A stretch of DNA of 64,000 nucleotides from Agriotes lineatus (GCA_940337035.1 CALNHX010000274.1:1-64000), one strand, 5' to 3'. Positions 49,901-63,801 are shown, counted from the first letter of the stretch. The notes: generated by a model from the sequence alone, not told the origin. A program made the numbers and translations.

Positions 49901-51970
49901 GTCTCAGATGTCTCATGTCTCCCTAACGTCCTTGACGTCCTAGATGTCCCATACGTCCTTAACGTTCCAGACGTCCCAGATGCCCCATATGTCCCTAACC
50001 TCCCAGACGTCCCAGATGTCCCATATGTCCCATATGTCCCTAATGTCCCAGGGGTCCCAGATGTCCCATATGTCCCATATGTCCTTAACGTCCCAGACGT
50101 CCCAGATGTTCCATATGTCCCTAAAGTCCCAGACGTCCCAGATACCCCATATGTCCCATATGTCCCTAATGTCCCAGGCGTCCTAGATGTTCCATATGTT
50201 TCTAACGTCCCAGACGTCCCAGATGTCCCAAATGTCAATATCGTCCCAGACGTCCCAGATGTCTCATATGTCCCATATGTCCCTAATGTCCCAGACGTTC
50301 CAGATGTCTCATATGTCACTAAAGTCCCAGACGTCTCAGATGTCTCATGTGTCCCTAACGTCCTTGACGTCCTAGATATCCCATACGTCCTTAACGTTCC
50401 AGACGTCCCAGATGCCTCATATGTCCATAACGTCCCAGACGTCCCAGATGTCCCATATGTCCCATATGTCCCTAATGTCCCAGGCGTCCCTGATGTCCCA
50501 TATGTCCCATATGTCCTTAACGTCCCAGACGTCCCAGATGTTCCATATGTCCCTAAAGTCCCAGACGTCCCAGATACCCCATATGTCCCAAATGTCCCTA
50601 ATGTCCCAGGCGTCCGAGATGTTCCAGATGTCCCTAACGTCCCAGACGTCCTAAATGTCCCATATATCCTTAACGCCCCAGACGTCCCAGCTGTCCCGTA
50701 TGTTCCTAACGTTTAAGACGTCCCAGATGTCCTAGATGTCCCATATGTCCCATATGTCACTAATGTCCCAGACGTCCTAAATGTCCTATATGTCCCTAAC
50801 GTCCCAAACGTCCTAAATGTTCCATATGTCCCATATGTTCCTAATGTCCCAGGCGTCCCAGATGTCCCATATGTCCCATATGTCACTAATGTCCCAGACG
50901 TCCTAAATGTTCTATATGTCCTTAACGTCCCAGACGTCCCAGACGTCCTAGATGTCCCATATGTCCTTAACGTCCCAGACGTCTTAGATGTCCCATATGT
51001 CCCGAAGTCCCTAATGTCCAAGGCGTCCTAAATGCCCCATATGTCCTTAACGTCCCAGACGTCCCAGACGTCCTAGGTGTCCCATATGTTCTTAACGTCC
51101 CAGACGTCCCAGATGTCCCATATGTACCTAACGTCCCAGACGTCCCAGATGTCCCATATGTCCCTAATGTCCCAGGCGTCCCAGATGTTTCATATGTTCC
51201 ATATGTCCTTAACGCCCCAGACGTCCTAGCTGTCCCGCATGTCCCTAACGTTCAAGACGTCCCGGATGTAGTAGATGTCCCATATGTCCCTAACGTCCCA
51301 GACGTCCTAGATGTCCTATATGTCCCTAACGTCCTAAACGTCCTAAATGTCCCATATGTCCCATATGTCTTTAATATCCCAGACGTCCCAGATGTCCCAT
51401 ATGTCCCATATATCACTAATGTCCCAGTCGTCCTAAATGTCCTATATGTCCTTAACGTCCCAGACGTCCCAGATGTCCCATATGTCCCCTATGTCCCTAA
51501 TGTCCCAGGCGTTCTAAATGTCCCATATGTCCTTAACGTCCCAGACGTCCCAGACGTCCTAGATGTCCCATATGTCCTTAACGTCCCAGACGTCCCAGAT
51601 GTCCCATATGTCCCTAACGTCCCAGACGTCCCAGAGGTCCCATATTTCCCGTATGTCCCTAATGTCCCAGGCGTCCCAGATGTTTCATATGTCCCATATG
51701 TCCCTAATGTCCCAGGCGTTCTAAATGTTTCATATGTCCTTAACGTCCCTGACGTCCCAGACGTCCTAGATGTCCCATATGTCCTTAACGTCCCAGACGT
51801 CTCAGATGTTCCATATGTCGCTAACGTCCCAGACGTCCCAGATGTCCCATATGTTCCATATGTCCCTAATGTCCCAAGCGTCCTAGATGTTCCATATGTC
51901 CCTAACGTCTCAGACGTCCTAAATGTCCCATATGTCCCTAACGTCCCAGACGTCCCAGCTGTCCCGTATG
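46934..51970 (+). repeat. HOR copy C3 (truncated, passes into block D)
   Basis: Landmarks follow C2: acttgct at 47542, gtataatcc at 49753, caatatcg at 49840 and 50236, and cccgaag at 51004, mostly at 5325 bp from C2. The expected next tctcttatg near 52300 is missing. Sequence from about 51970 continues as block D, and the next tctcttatg is at 62553. Confidence 0.83.
49793..50584 (+). repeat. 396-bp tandem duplication inside C3
   Basis: caatatcg occurs at 49840 and 50236, 396 bp apart, with the same arm-specific variants as C1 and C2. Confidence 0.86.
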
Positions 51971-54494
51971 TTCCTTACGTCTCAGACGTACCAGAGGTCT
52001 TAGATGTCCCATATGTCTCTAACGTCCCAGACGTCCGAGACGTCCCAGATGTCCCATATGTCCCATATGTCCCTAATTTCCCAAGCGTCCCAGATGTCCC
52101 ATATGTCCCATATGTCCCTAACGTCTCAGGCGTCCTAGATGTCTCATATGTCCTTAAGGTCCCAGACGTCTCAAACGTCCTAGATGTCCCATATGTCCTT
52201 AACGTCCCAGACGTCCCAGATGTCCCATATGTCCCTAACGTCCCAGACGTCCCAGATGTCCCATATGTCCCATATGTCCCTAATGTCCCAAACGTCCTAG
52301 ATGTTCCGTATGTCCCTAACGTCCCAGACGTCCTAAATGTCCCATATGTCCTTAACGTCCTAGACGTACCAGATGTCCCATATGTCCCTAACGTCCCAGA
52401 CGTCCCAGCTGTCAAATATGTCCCATATGTCCCTAATGTCCCAGGCGTCCTAAATGTTCCATATGTCCCTAACGTCCCAGACGTCCTGAATGTCCCATAT
52501 GTCCCTAACGTCCCAGACGTCCCAGCTGTCCCGTATGTCCCTAACGTCCTAGACTTTCCAGACGCCCTAGATGTCCCATATGTCCCTAACGTCCCAGACG
52601 TCCTAGATGTCCTATATGTTCTTAACGTGCCAGACGTCCCAGACGTCCCAGATGTCCCATATGTTTTATGTGTCCCTAATGTCCCAAACGTCCCAGATAT
52701 CCCATATGTCCCATATGTCCCTAATGTCCCAGGCGTCCTAAATGTCCCATATGTCCTTAACGTCCCAGACGTCCCAGACGTCCTAGATGTCCCATATGTC
52801 CTTAACGTCCCAGACGTCCCAGATGTCCCAAATGTCAAATATGTCTTTAATCTCCCAGGCGTCCTAAATGTTCCATATGTCCTTAACGTCCTAGACGTTC
52901 CAGACGTCCTAGATGTCCCATAGGTCCCTAATGTCCCAGGCGTACCAGATGTCCCATATGTCCCTAATGTCCCAGGCGCTTTAAATGTCTCATATGTCCT
53001 TAACGTCCTAGACGTCCCAGATGTCCCATATGTTCCTAACGTCCCAGGCGTCCCAGATGTTCCATATGTCCCATAGGTCCCTAATGTCCTAGGCGTCCCA
53101 GATGTCCCGTATGGCCCATATGTCCCTAATGTCCCAGGCGCTTTAAATGTCTCATATGTTCTTAACGTCCCAGACGTCCCAGATGTCCCATACGTCCCTA
53201 ACGTCCAAGACGTCCCAGATGTCCCATATGTCCCATATGTCCCTAATGTCAAAGGCGTCCTAGATGTTCCATATGTCCCTACCGCCCCAGACGTCCTAAA
53301 TGTCCCATATGTCCTTAACGTCCCAGACGTCCCAGCTGTCCCGTATGTCCCTAACGTCCCAGTCGTCCTAGACGTCCTAGATGTCCCATATGTCCCTAAG
53401 CTTCCAGACGTCCTAGATGTCCTATATTTCCCTAACGTCCCAGACGTCCCAGACGTCTCAGATGTCCCATATGTCCCATATGTCCCTAATGTCCTAGGCG
53501 CCCCAGATGTCCCATATGTCCCATACGTCCCTAATGTCCCAGGCGTCCTAAATGTCCCATATGTCTTTAACGTCCCAGACGTCCCAGACGTTCTAGATGT
53601 CCCATATCTCCTTAACGTCCCAGACGTCCTAGATGTACCATATGTTTCTAACGTCCCAGACGTCCCAGATGTCCCAAATGTCAATATCGTCCCAGACGTC
53701 CCAGGTGTCTCATATGTCCCATATGTCCCTAATGTCCCAGACGTTCCAGATGTCTCATATGTCCCTAACGTCCCAGACGTCTCAGATGTCTCATGTGTCC
53801 CTAACGTCCTTGACGTCCTAGATGTCCCATACGTTCTTAACGTTCCAGACGTCCCAGATGTCCCATATGTCCCATATGTCCCTAACGTCCCAGACGTCCT
53901 AGATGTCCTACATGTCCCTAACGTCCTAAACGTCCTAAATGTCCCATATGTTACATATGTCCTTAACGCCCCAGACGTCCCAGCTGTCCCGTATGTCCCT
54001 AACGTTTCAGACGTCCCAGATGTCCTAGATGTCCCATATGTCCCTAACGTCCCAGACGTCCTAGATGTCCTACATGTCCCTAACGTCCTAAACGTCCTAA
54101 ATGTCCCATATGTTACATATGTCTTTAATATCCCAGGCGTCCCAGATGTCCCATATGTCCCATATGTCACTAATGTCCCAGACGTCCTAAATGTCCTATA
54201 TATCCTTAACGTCCCAGACGTCCCAGACGTCCTAGATGTCCCATATGTCCTTAACGTCCCAGACGTCCCAGATGTCCCATATGTCCCTAACGTCCCAGAC
54301 GTCCCAGATGTCCCATATTTCCCGTATGTCCCTAATGTCCCAGGCGTCCCAGATGTTTCATATGTCCCATATGTCCCTAATGTCCCAGGCGTCCTAAATG
54401 TTTCATATGTCCTGAACGTCCCAGACGTCCCAGACGTCCTAGATGTCCCATATGTCCTTAACGTCCCAGACGTCTTAGATGTCCCATATGTCCC
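51004..54494 (+). repeat. HOR copy D1 (3491 bp)
   Basis: The copy is measured between cccgaag landmarks at 51004 and 54495. Its first kilobase still resembles block C. It contains gtgccagacg at 52627 and a single caatatcg at 53682. It shares the private form ccaggtgtctc (about 53703) and the cctacatgtcc/gttacatatg segment (53905-54121) with D3 but not D2. Confidence 0.83.
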
Positions 54495-57400
54495 GAAGTC
54501 CCTAATGTCCAAGGCGTCCTAAATGCCCCATATGTCCTTAACGTCCCAGACGTCCCAGACGTCCTAGGTGTCCCATATGTCCTTAACGTCCCAGACGTCC
54601 CAGATGTCCCATATGTCCCCTATGTCCCTAATGTCCCAGGCGTTCTAAATGTCCCATATGTCCTTAACGTCCCAGACGTCCCAGACGTCCTAGATGTCCC
54701 ATATGTCCTTAACGTCCCAGACGTCGCAGATGTCCCATATGTCCCTAACGTCCCAGACGTCCCAGATGTCCCATATTTCCCGTATATCCCTAATGTCCCA
54801 GGCGTCCCAGATGTTTCATATGTCCCATATGTCCCTAATGTCCCAGGCGTTCTAAATGTTTCATATGTCCTTAACGTCCCTGACGTCCCAGACGTCCTAG
54901 ATGTCCCATATGTCCTTAACGTCCCAGACGTCTCAGATGTTCCATATGTCGCTAACGTCCCAGACGTCCCAGATGTCCCATATGTTCCATATGTCCCTAA
55001 TGTCCCAAGCGTCCTAGATGTTCCATATGTCCCTAACGTCTCAGACGTCCTAAATGTCCCATATGTCCCTAACGTCCCAGACGTCCCAGCTGTCCCGTAT
55101 GTTCCTTACGTCTCAGACGTCCCAGAAGTCCTAGATGTCCCATATGTCTCTAACGTCCCAAACGTCCGAGACGTCCCAGATGTCCCATATGTCCCATATG
55201 TCCCTAATTTACCAAGCGTCCCAGATGTCCCATATGTCCCATATGTCCCTAACGTCTCAGGCGTCCTAGATGTCTCACATGTCCTTAAGGTCCCAGACGT
55301 TTCAAACGTCCTAGATGTCCCATATGTCCTTAACGTCCCAGACGTCCCAGATGTCCCATATGTCCCTAACGTCCCAGACGTCCCAGATGTCCCATATGTC
55401 CCATATGTCCCTAATGTCCCAAACGTCCTAGATGTCCCATATGTCCTTAACGTCCCAGACGTCCCAGATGTCCCATATGTCCCTAACGTCCCAGACGTCC
55501 CAGCTGTCAAATATGTCCCATATGTCCCTAATGTCCCAGGCGTCCTAAATGTTCCATATGTCCCTAACGTCCCAGACGTCCTGAATGTCCCATATGTCCC
55601 TAACGTCCCAGACGTCCCAGCTGTCCCGTATGTCCCTAACGTCCTAGACTTTCCAGACGCCCTAGATGTCCCATATGTCCCTAACGTCCCAGACGTCCTA
55701 GATGTCCTATATGTTCTTAACGTGCCAGACGTCCCAGACGTCCCAGATGTCCCATATGTTTTATGTGTCCCTAATGTCCCATATGTCCCTAACGTCCCAG
55801 ACGTCCCAGCTGTCCCGTATGTCCCTAACGTCCTAGACTTTCCAGACGCCCTAGATGTCCCATATGTCCCTAACGTCCTAGACGTCCTAGATGTCCTATA
55901 TGTTCTTAACGTGCCAGACGTCCCAGACGTCCCAGATGTCCCATATGTTTTATGTGTCCCTAATGTCCCAAACGTCCCAGATATCCCATATGTCCCATAT
56001 GTCCCTAATGTCCCAGGCGTCCTAAATGTCCCATATGTCCTTAACGTCCCAGACGTCCCAGACGTCCTAGATGTCCCATATGTCCTTAACGTCCCAGACG
56101 TCCCAGATGTCCCAAATGTCAAATATGTCTTTAATCTCCCAGGCGTCCTAAATGTTCCATATGTCCTTAACGTCCTAGACGTCCCAGACGTCCTAGATGT
56201 CCCATAGGTCCCTAATGTCCCAGGTGTACCAGATGTCCCATATGTCCCTAATGTCCCAGGCGCTTTAAATGTCTCATATGTCCTTAACGTCCTAGACGTC
56301 CCAGATGTCCCATATGTTCCTAACGTCCCAGGCGTCCCAGATGTTCCATATGTCCCATAGGTCCCTAATGTCCCAGGCGTTCCAGATGTCCCGTATGGCC
56401 CATATGTCCCTAATGTCCCAGGCGCTTTAAATGTCTCATATGTTCTTAACGTCCCAGACGTCCCAGATGTCCCATACGTCCCTAACGTCCAAGACGTCCC
56501 AGATGTCCCATATGTCCCTAATGTCAAAGGCGTCCTAGATGTTCCATATGTCCCTACCGCCCCAGACGTCCTAAATGTCCCATATGTCCTTAACGTCCCA
56601 GACGTCCCAGCTGTCCCGTATGTCCCTAACGTCCCAGTCGTCCTAGACGTCCTAGATGTCCTATATGTCCCTAAGCTTCCAGACGTCCTAGATGTCCTAT
56701 ATTTCCCTAACGTCCCAGATGTCCCATATGTCCCTAATGTCCTAGGCGCCCCAGATGTCCCATATGTCCCATACGTCCCTAATGTCCCAGGCGTCCTAAA
56801 TGTCCCATATGTCTTTAACGTCCCAGACGTCCCAGACGTTCTAGATGTCCCATATCTCCATAACGTCCCAGACGTCCTAGATGTACCATATGTTTCTAAC
56901 GTCCCAGACGTCCCAGATGTCCCAAATGTCAATATCGTCCCAGACGTCCCAGATGTCTCATATGTCCCATATGTCCCTAATGTCCCAGACGTTCCAGATG
57001 TCTCATATGTCACTAACGTCCCAGACGTCTCAGATGTCTCATGTGTCCCTAACGTCCTTGACGTCCTAGATGTCCCATACGTCCTTAACGTTCCAGACGT
57101 CCCAGATGCCCCATATGTCCATAACGTCCCAGACGTCCCAGATGTCCCATATGTCCCATATGTCCCTAATGTCCCAGGCGTCCCTGATGTCCCATATGTC
57201 CCATATGTCCTTAACGTCCCAGACGTCCCAGATGTTCCATATGTCCCTAAAGTCCCAGACGTCCCAGATACCCCATATGTCCCATATGTCCCTAATGTCC
57301 CAGGCGTCCTAGATGTTCCATATGTCCCTAACGTCCCAGACGTCCTAAATGTCCCATATATCCTTAACGCCCCAGACGTCCCAGCTGTCCCGTATGTTCC

Positions 57401-57697
57401 TAACGTTTAAGACGTCCCAGATGTCCTAGATGTCCCATATGTCCCATATGTCACTAATGTCCCAGACGTCCTAAATGTCCTATATGTCCCTAACGTCCCA
57501 AACGTCCTAAATGTTCCATATGTCCCATATGTTCCTAATGTCCCAGGCGTCCCAGATGTCCCATATGTCCCATATGTCACTAATGTCCCAGACGTCCTAA
57601 ATGTTCTATATGTCCTTAACGTCCCAGACGTCCCAGACGTCCTAGATGTCCCATATGTCCTTAACGTCCCAGACGTCTTAGATGTCCCATATGTCCC
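54495..57697 (+). repeat. HOR copy D2 (3203 bp)
   Basis: The copy lies between cccgaag landmarks at 54495 and 57698. It differs from D1 and D3 in having ccagatgtctc (about 56952), a private 189-bp local duplication around 55587-55964, and a C-like rather than D1-like segment after 57070. caatatcg is at 56930. Confidence 0.82.
55587..55964 (+). repeat. 189-bp local duplication private to D2
   Basis: gtgccagacg occurs at 55722 and 55911, 189 bp (21 units) apart, with matching flanks (cagctgtcccg at 55618 and 55807). D1 and D3 have a single copy. Confidence 0.85.
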
Positions 57698-60600
57698 GAA
57701 GTCCCTAATGTCCAAGGCGTCCTAAATGCCCCATATGTCCTTAACGTCCCAGACGTCCCAGACGTCCTAGGTGTCCCATATGTTCTTAACGTCCCAGACG
57801 TCCCAGATGTCCCATATGTACCTAACGTCCCAGACGTCCCAGATGTCCCATATGTCCCTAATGTCCCAGGCGTCCCAGATGTTTCATATGTCCCATATGT
57901 CCTTAACGCCCCAGACGTCCTAGCTGTCCCGCATGTCCCTAACGTTCAAGACGTCCCGGATGTAGTAGATGTCCCATATGTCCCTAACGTCCCAGACGTC
58001 CTAGATGTCCTATATGTCCCTAACGTCCTAAACGTCCTAAATGTCCCATATGTCCCATATGTCTTTAATATCCCAGACGTCCCAGATGTCCCATATGTCC
58101 CATATGTCACTAATGTCCCAGACGTCCTAAATGTCCTATATGTCCTTAACGTCACAGACGTCCCAGACGTCCTAGATGTCCCATATGTCCTTAACGTCCC
58201 AGACGTCCCAGATGTCCCATATGTCCCCTATGTCCCTAATGTCCCAGGCGTTCTAAATGTCCCATATGTCCTTAACGTCCCAGACGTCCCAGACGTCCTA
58301 GATGTCCCATATGTCCTTAACGTCCCAGACGTCCCAGATGTCCCATATGTCCCTAACGTCCCAGACGTCCCAGATGTCCCATATTTCCCGTATGTCCCTA
58401 ATGTCCCAGGCGTCCCAGATGTTTCATATGTCCCATATGTCCCTAATGTCCCAGGCGTTCTAAATGTTTCATATGTCCTTAACGTCCCTGACGTCCCAGA
58501 CGTCCTAGATGTCCCATATGTCCTTAACGTCCCAGACGTCTCAGATGTTCCATATGTCGCTAACGTCCCAGACGTCCCAGATGTCCCATATGTTCCATAT
58601 GTCCCTAATGTCCCAAGCGTCCTAGATGTTTCATATGTCCCTAACGTCTCAGACGTCCTAAATGTCCCATATGTCCCTAACGTCCCAGACGTCCCAGCTG
58701 TCCCGTATGTTCCTTACGTCTCAGACGTCCCAGAGGTCTTAGATGTCCCATATGTCTCTAACGTCCCAGACGTCCGAGACGTCCCAGATGTCCCATATGT
58801 CCCATATGTCCCTAATTTCCCAAGCGTCCCAGATGTCCCATATGTCCCATATGTCCCTAACGTCTCAGGCGTCCTAGATGTCTCATATGTCCTTAAGGTC
58901 CCAGACGTCTCAAACGTCCTAGATGTCCCATATGTCCTTAACGTCCCAGACGTCCCAGATGTCCCATATGTCCCTAACGTCCCAGACGTCCCAGATGTCC
59001 CATATGTCCCATATGTCCCTAATGTCCCAAACGTCCTAGATGTTCCGTATGTCCCTAACGTCCCAGACGTCCTAAATGTCCCATATGTCCTTAACGTCCT
59101 AGACGTACCAGATGTCCCATATGTCCCTAACGTCCCAGACGTCCCAGCTGTCAAATATGTCCCATATGTCCCTAATGTCCCAGGCGTCCTAAATGTTCCA
59201 TATGTCCCTAACGTCCCAGACGTCCTGAATGTCCCATATGTCCCTAACGTCCCAGACGTCCCAGCTGTCCCGTATGTCCCTAACGTCCTAGACTTTCCAG
59301 ACGCCCTAGATGTCCCATATGTCCCTAACGTCCCAGACGTCCTAGATGTCCTATATGTTCTTAACGTGCCAGACGTCCCAGACGTCCCAGATGTCCCATA
59401 TGTTTTATGTGTCCCTAATGTCCCAAACGTCCCAGATATCCCATATGTCCCATATGTCCCTAATGTCCCAGGCGTCCTAAATGTCCCATATGTCCTTAAC
59501 GTCCCAGACGTCCCAGACGTCCTAGATGTCCCATATGTCCTTAACGTCCCAGACGTCCCAGATGTCCCAAATGTCAAATATGTCTTTAATCTCCCAGGCG
59601 TCCTAAATGTTCCATATGTCCTTAACGTCCTAGACGTCCCAGACGTCCTAGATGTCCCATAGGTCCCTAATGTCCCAGGCGTACCAGATGTCCCATATGT
59701 CCCTAATGTCCCAGGCGCTTTAAATGTCTCATATGTCCTTAACGTCCTAGACGTCCCAGATGTCCCATATGTTCCTAACGTCCCAGGCGTCCCAGATGTT
59801 CCATATGTCCCATAGGTCCCTAATGTCCCAGGCGTCCCAGATGTCCCGTATGGCCCATATGTCCCTAATGTCCCAGGCGCTTTAAATGTCTCATATGTTC
59901 TTAACGTCCCAGACGTCCCAGATGTCCCATACGTCCCTAACGTCCAAGACGTCCCAGATGTCCCATATGTCCCATATGTCCCTAATGTCAAAGGCGTCCT
60001 AGATGTTCCATATGTCCCTACCGCCCCAGACGTCCTAAATGTCCCATATGTCCTTAACGTCCCAGACGTCCCAGCTGTCCCGTATGTCCCTAACGTCCCA
60101 GTCGTCCTAGACGTCCTAGATGTCCCATATGTCCCTAAGCTTCCAGACGTCCTAGATGTCCTATATTTCCCTAACGTCCCAGACGTCCCAGACGTCTCAG
60201 ATGTCCCATATGTCCCATATGTCCCTAATGTCCTAGGCGCCCCAGATGTCCCATATGTCCCATACGTCCCTAATGTCCCAGGCGTCCTAAATGTCCCATA
60301 TGTCTTTAACGTCCCAGACGTCCCAGACGTTCTAGATGTCCCATATCTCCTTAACGTCCCAGACGTCCTAGATGTACCATATGTTTCTAACGTCCCAGAC
60401 GTCCCAGATGTCCCAAATGTCAATATCGTCCCAGACGTCCCAGGTGTCTCATATGTCCCATATGTCCCTAATGTCCCAGACGTTCCAGATGTCTCATATG
60501 TCCCTAACGTCCCAGACGTCTCAGATGTCTCATGTGTCCCTAACGTCCTTGACGTCCTAGATGTCCCATACGTTCTTAACGTTCCAGACGTCCCAGATGT

Positions 60601-61500
60601 CCCATATGTCCCATATGTCCCTAACGTCCTAGACGTCCTAGATGTCCTACATGTCCCTAACGTCCTAAACGTCCTAAATGTCCCATATGTTACGTATGTC
60701 CTTAACGCCCCAGACGTCCCAGCTGTCCCGTATGTCCCTAACGTTTCAGACGTCCCAGATGTCCTAGATGTCCCATATGTCCCTAACGTCCCAGACGTCC
60801 TAGATGTCCTACATGTCCCTAACGTCCTAAACGTCCTAAATGTCCCATATGTTACATATGTCTTTAATATCCCAGGCGTCCCAGATGTCCCATATGTCCC
60901 ATATGTCACTAATGTCCCAGACGTCCTAAATGTCCTATATGTCCTTAACGTCCCAGACGTCCCAGACGTCCTAGATGTCCCATATCTCCTTAACGTCCCA
61001 GACGTCCCAGATGTCCCATATGTCCCTTATGTCCCTAATGTCCCAGGCGTTCTAAATGTCCAATATGTCCTTAACGTCCCAGACGTCCCAGACGTCCTAG
61101 ATGTCCCATATGTCCTTAACGTCCCAGACGTCCCAGATGTCCCATATGTCCCTAACGTCCCAGACGTCCCAGATGTCCCATATTTCCCGTATGTCCCTAA
61201 TGTCCCAGGCGTCCCAGATGTTTCATATGTCCCATATGTCCCTAATGTCCCAGGCGTCCTAAATGTTTCATATGTCCTGAACGTCCCTGACGTCCCAGAC
61301 GTCCTAGATGTCCCATATGTCCTTAACGTAACAGACGTCTCAGATGTTCCATATGTCGCTAACGTCCCAGACGTCCCAGATGTCCCATATGTTCCATATG
61401 TCCCTAATGTCCCAAGCGTCCCAGATGTTCCATATGTCCCTAACGTCCCAGACGTCCTAAATGTCCTATATGACCCTAACGTCCCAGACGTCCCAGCTGT
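57698..61500 (+). repeat. HOR copy D3
   Basis: D3 matches D1 at a constant 6739 bp: gtgccagacg 52627/59366 and caatatcg 53682/60421. It contains the D1-type ccaggtgtctc and gttacgtatg/gttacatatg units (60690, 60850). No further cccgaag follows, and after about 61500 the order changes to block E. Confidence 0.82.
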
Positions 61501-61728
61501 CCCGTATGTTCCTTACGTCTCAGACGTCCCAGAAGTCCTAGATGTCCCATATGTCTCTAACGTCCCAGACGTCCGAGACGTCCCAGATGTCCCATATGTC
61601 CCATATGTCCCTAATGTCCCAAGCGTCCCAGATGTCCCATATGTCCCATATGTCCCTAATTTCCCAGGCGTACTAAATGTCCCATATGTCCTTAACGTCC
61701 CAGACGTCCCAGACGTCCCATATGTCCC

Positions 61729-61962
61729 TAATTTTCCAGGTGTACTAAATGTACCATATGTCTTTAACGTCACAGACGTCCCAAATGTCCCATATGTCCC
61801 TAACGTTCCAGACGTCCCAGATGTCCCATATGTCCCATATGTCCCTAATTTCCCAGGCGTACTAAATGTCCCATATGTCTTTAACGTCACAGACGTCCCA
61901 AATGTCCCATATGTCCCTAACGTTCCAGACGTCCCAGATGTCCCATATGTCCCATATGTCCC
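61729..61962 (+). repeat. 117-bp local tandem duplication
   Basis: tttaacgtcacagacg occurs at 61763 and 61880, 117 bp (13 units) apart. The unit pair taattt-ccagg-gtactaaatg occurs three times, at 61657, 61729 and 61846. Confidence 0.86.
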
Positions 61963-63477
61963 TAATGTCCCAGGCGTCCTAGATGTTCCATATGTTCCTA
62001 ACGTCCCAGACGTCCTAAATTTCCCATATGTCCTTAACGTCCCAGACGTCCCAGATGTCCCATATGTCCCTAACGTCCCAGACGTCCCAGATGTCCCATA
62101 TGTCCCATATGTCCCTAATGTCCCAGGCGTCCTAAGTGTTCCATATGTCCCTAACGTCCCAGACGTCCTAAATGCCCCATATGTCCCTAACGTCCCAGAC
62201 GTACCAGCTGTCCAGTATGTCCCTAACGTCCCAGACGTCCCAGACGTCCTAGATGTCCCATATGTCCCTAACGTCCCAGACGTCACAGATGTTTCATATG
62301 TCCCTAACGTCCCAGACGTCCCAGATGTCCCATATGTCCCATATGTCCCTAATGTCCCAGGCGTCCCAGATGTCCCATATGTCCCATATGTCCCTAATGT
62401 CCTAGGCGTCCTAAATGTCCCATACGTCCTTAACGTCCCAGACGTCCCAGACGTCCTAGATGTCCCATATGTCCTTAACGTCCTAGACATCCCGAATGTC
62501 CCATATGTCCCTAACGTCCCAGACTTCCTAGATGTCCCATATGTCCCATATATCTCTTATGTCCCAGGCGTCCCAGATGTCCCATATGTTCCATATGTCC
62601 CTAATGTCCCAGACGTCCTAAATGTCCCATATGTCCTTAACGTCCTAGACATTCCAGACGTCCTAGATGTCACATATATCCTTAACCTCCCAGACGCTTC
62701 AGATGTCCCATATGTCCCTTATGTCCCTAATGTCCCAGACGTCCTAGATGTCCCATATGTCCTTAACGTCCCAGACGTCCCAGATGTCCCATATTTCCCT
62801 AACGTCCCAGACGTCCCAGATGTCCCATATGTCCCATATGTCCCATATGTCCCTAATGTCCCAGGCGTCCTAAATGTCCCATATGTCCTTAACGTCCCAG
62901 ACGTCCCAGTCGTCCTAGATGTCCCATATATCCTTAACGTCCCAGACGTATAAGATGTCCCATATGTTCCTAACGTCTTAGACGTCCCAGATGTCCCATA
63001 TGTCCCATATGTCCCTAATGTCCCAGGTGTCCTAGATGTTCCATATGTCCCTAGCGTCCCAGACGTCCTAAATGTCTCATATGTCCCTAACGTCCCAGAC
63101 GTTCAGATGTCCCGTATGTCCTTAACGTCCCAGACGTCCCAGACTTGCTAGATGTCCCATATGTCCTTAACGTCCCAGACGTCCCAGATATCCCATATGT
63201 CCCTAATGTGTCAGGCGTCCTAAATGTCCCATATGTCCTTAACGTCCCAGACGTCCCAGATGTCCCATATGTCCCATATATCCCTAATGTCCCAGGCGTC
63301 CCAAATGTCCCATATGTACCTAACGTCCCAGACGTCCCAGATGTCCCATATGTCCCTAATGTCCCAGGCGTCCCAGATGTTTCATATGTCCCATATGTCC
63401 TTAACGCCCTAGACGTCCCAGCTGTCCCGTATGTCCCTAACGTTCCAGACGTCCCAGATGTCCTAGATGTCCCATAT

Positions 63478-63801
63478 GTCCCTAACGTGCCAGACGTCTT
63501 AGATGTGCTATATGTCCCTAACGTCCCAGACGTCCGAGACGTCCCAGATGTCCCATATGTCCCTAATGTCCCAAGCGTCCCAGATGGTTCATATGTCCCA
63601 CATGTCCCTAATGTCCCAGGCGTACTAAATGTCCCATATGTCCCTAACGTGCCAGACGTCTTAGATGTGCTATATGTCCCTAACGTCCCAGACGTCCGAG
63701 ACGTCCCAGATGTCCCATATGTCCCTAATGTCCCAAGCGTCCCAGATGGTTCATATGTCCCACATGTCCCTAATGTCCCAGGCGTACTAAATGTCCCATA
63801 T
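63478..63801 (+). repeat. 162-bp local tandem duplication
   Basis: gtgccagacg occurs at 63487 and 63649, 162 bp apart. Both arms carry the distinctive gatgtgctatatg and cagatggttcatatg units, so the duplication is recent. Confidence 0.88.
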
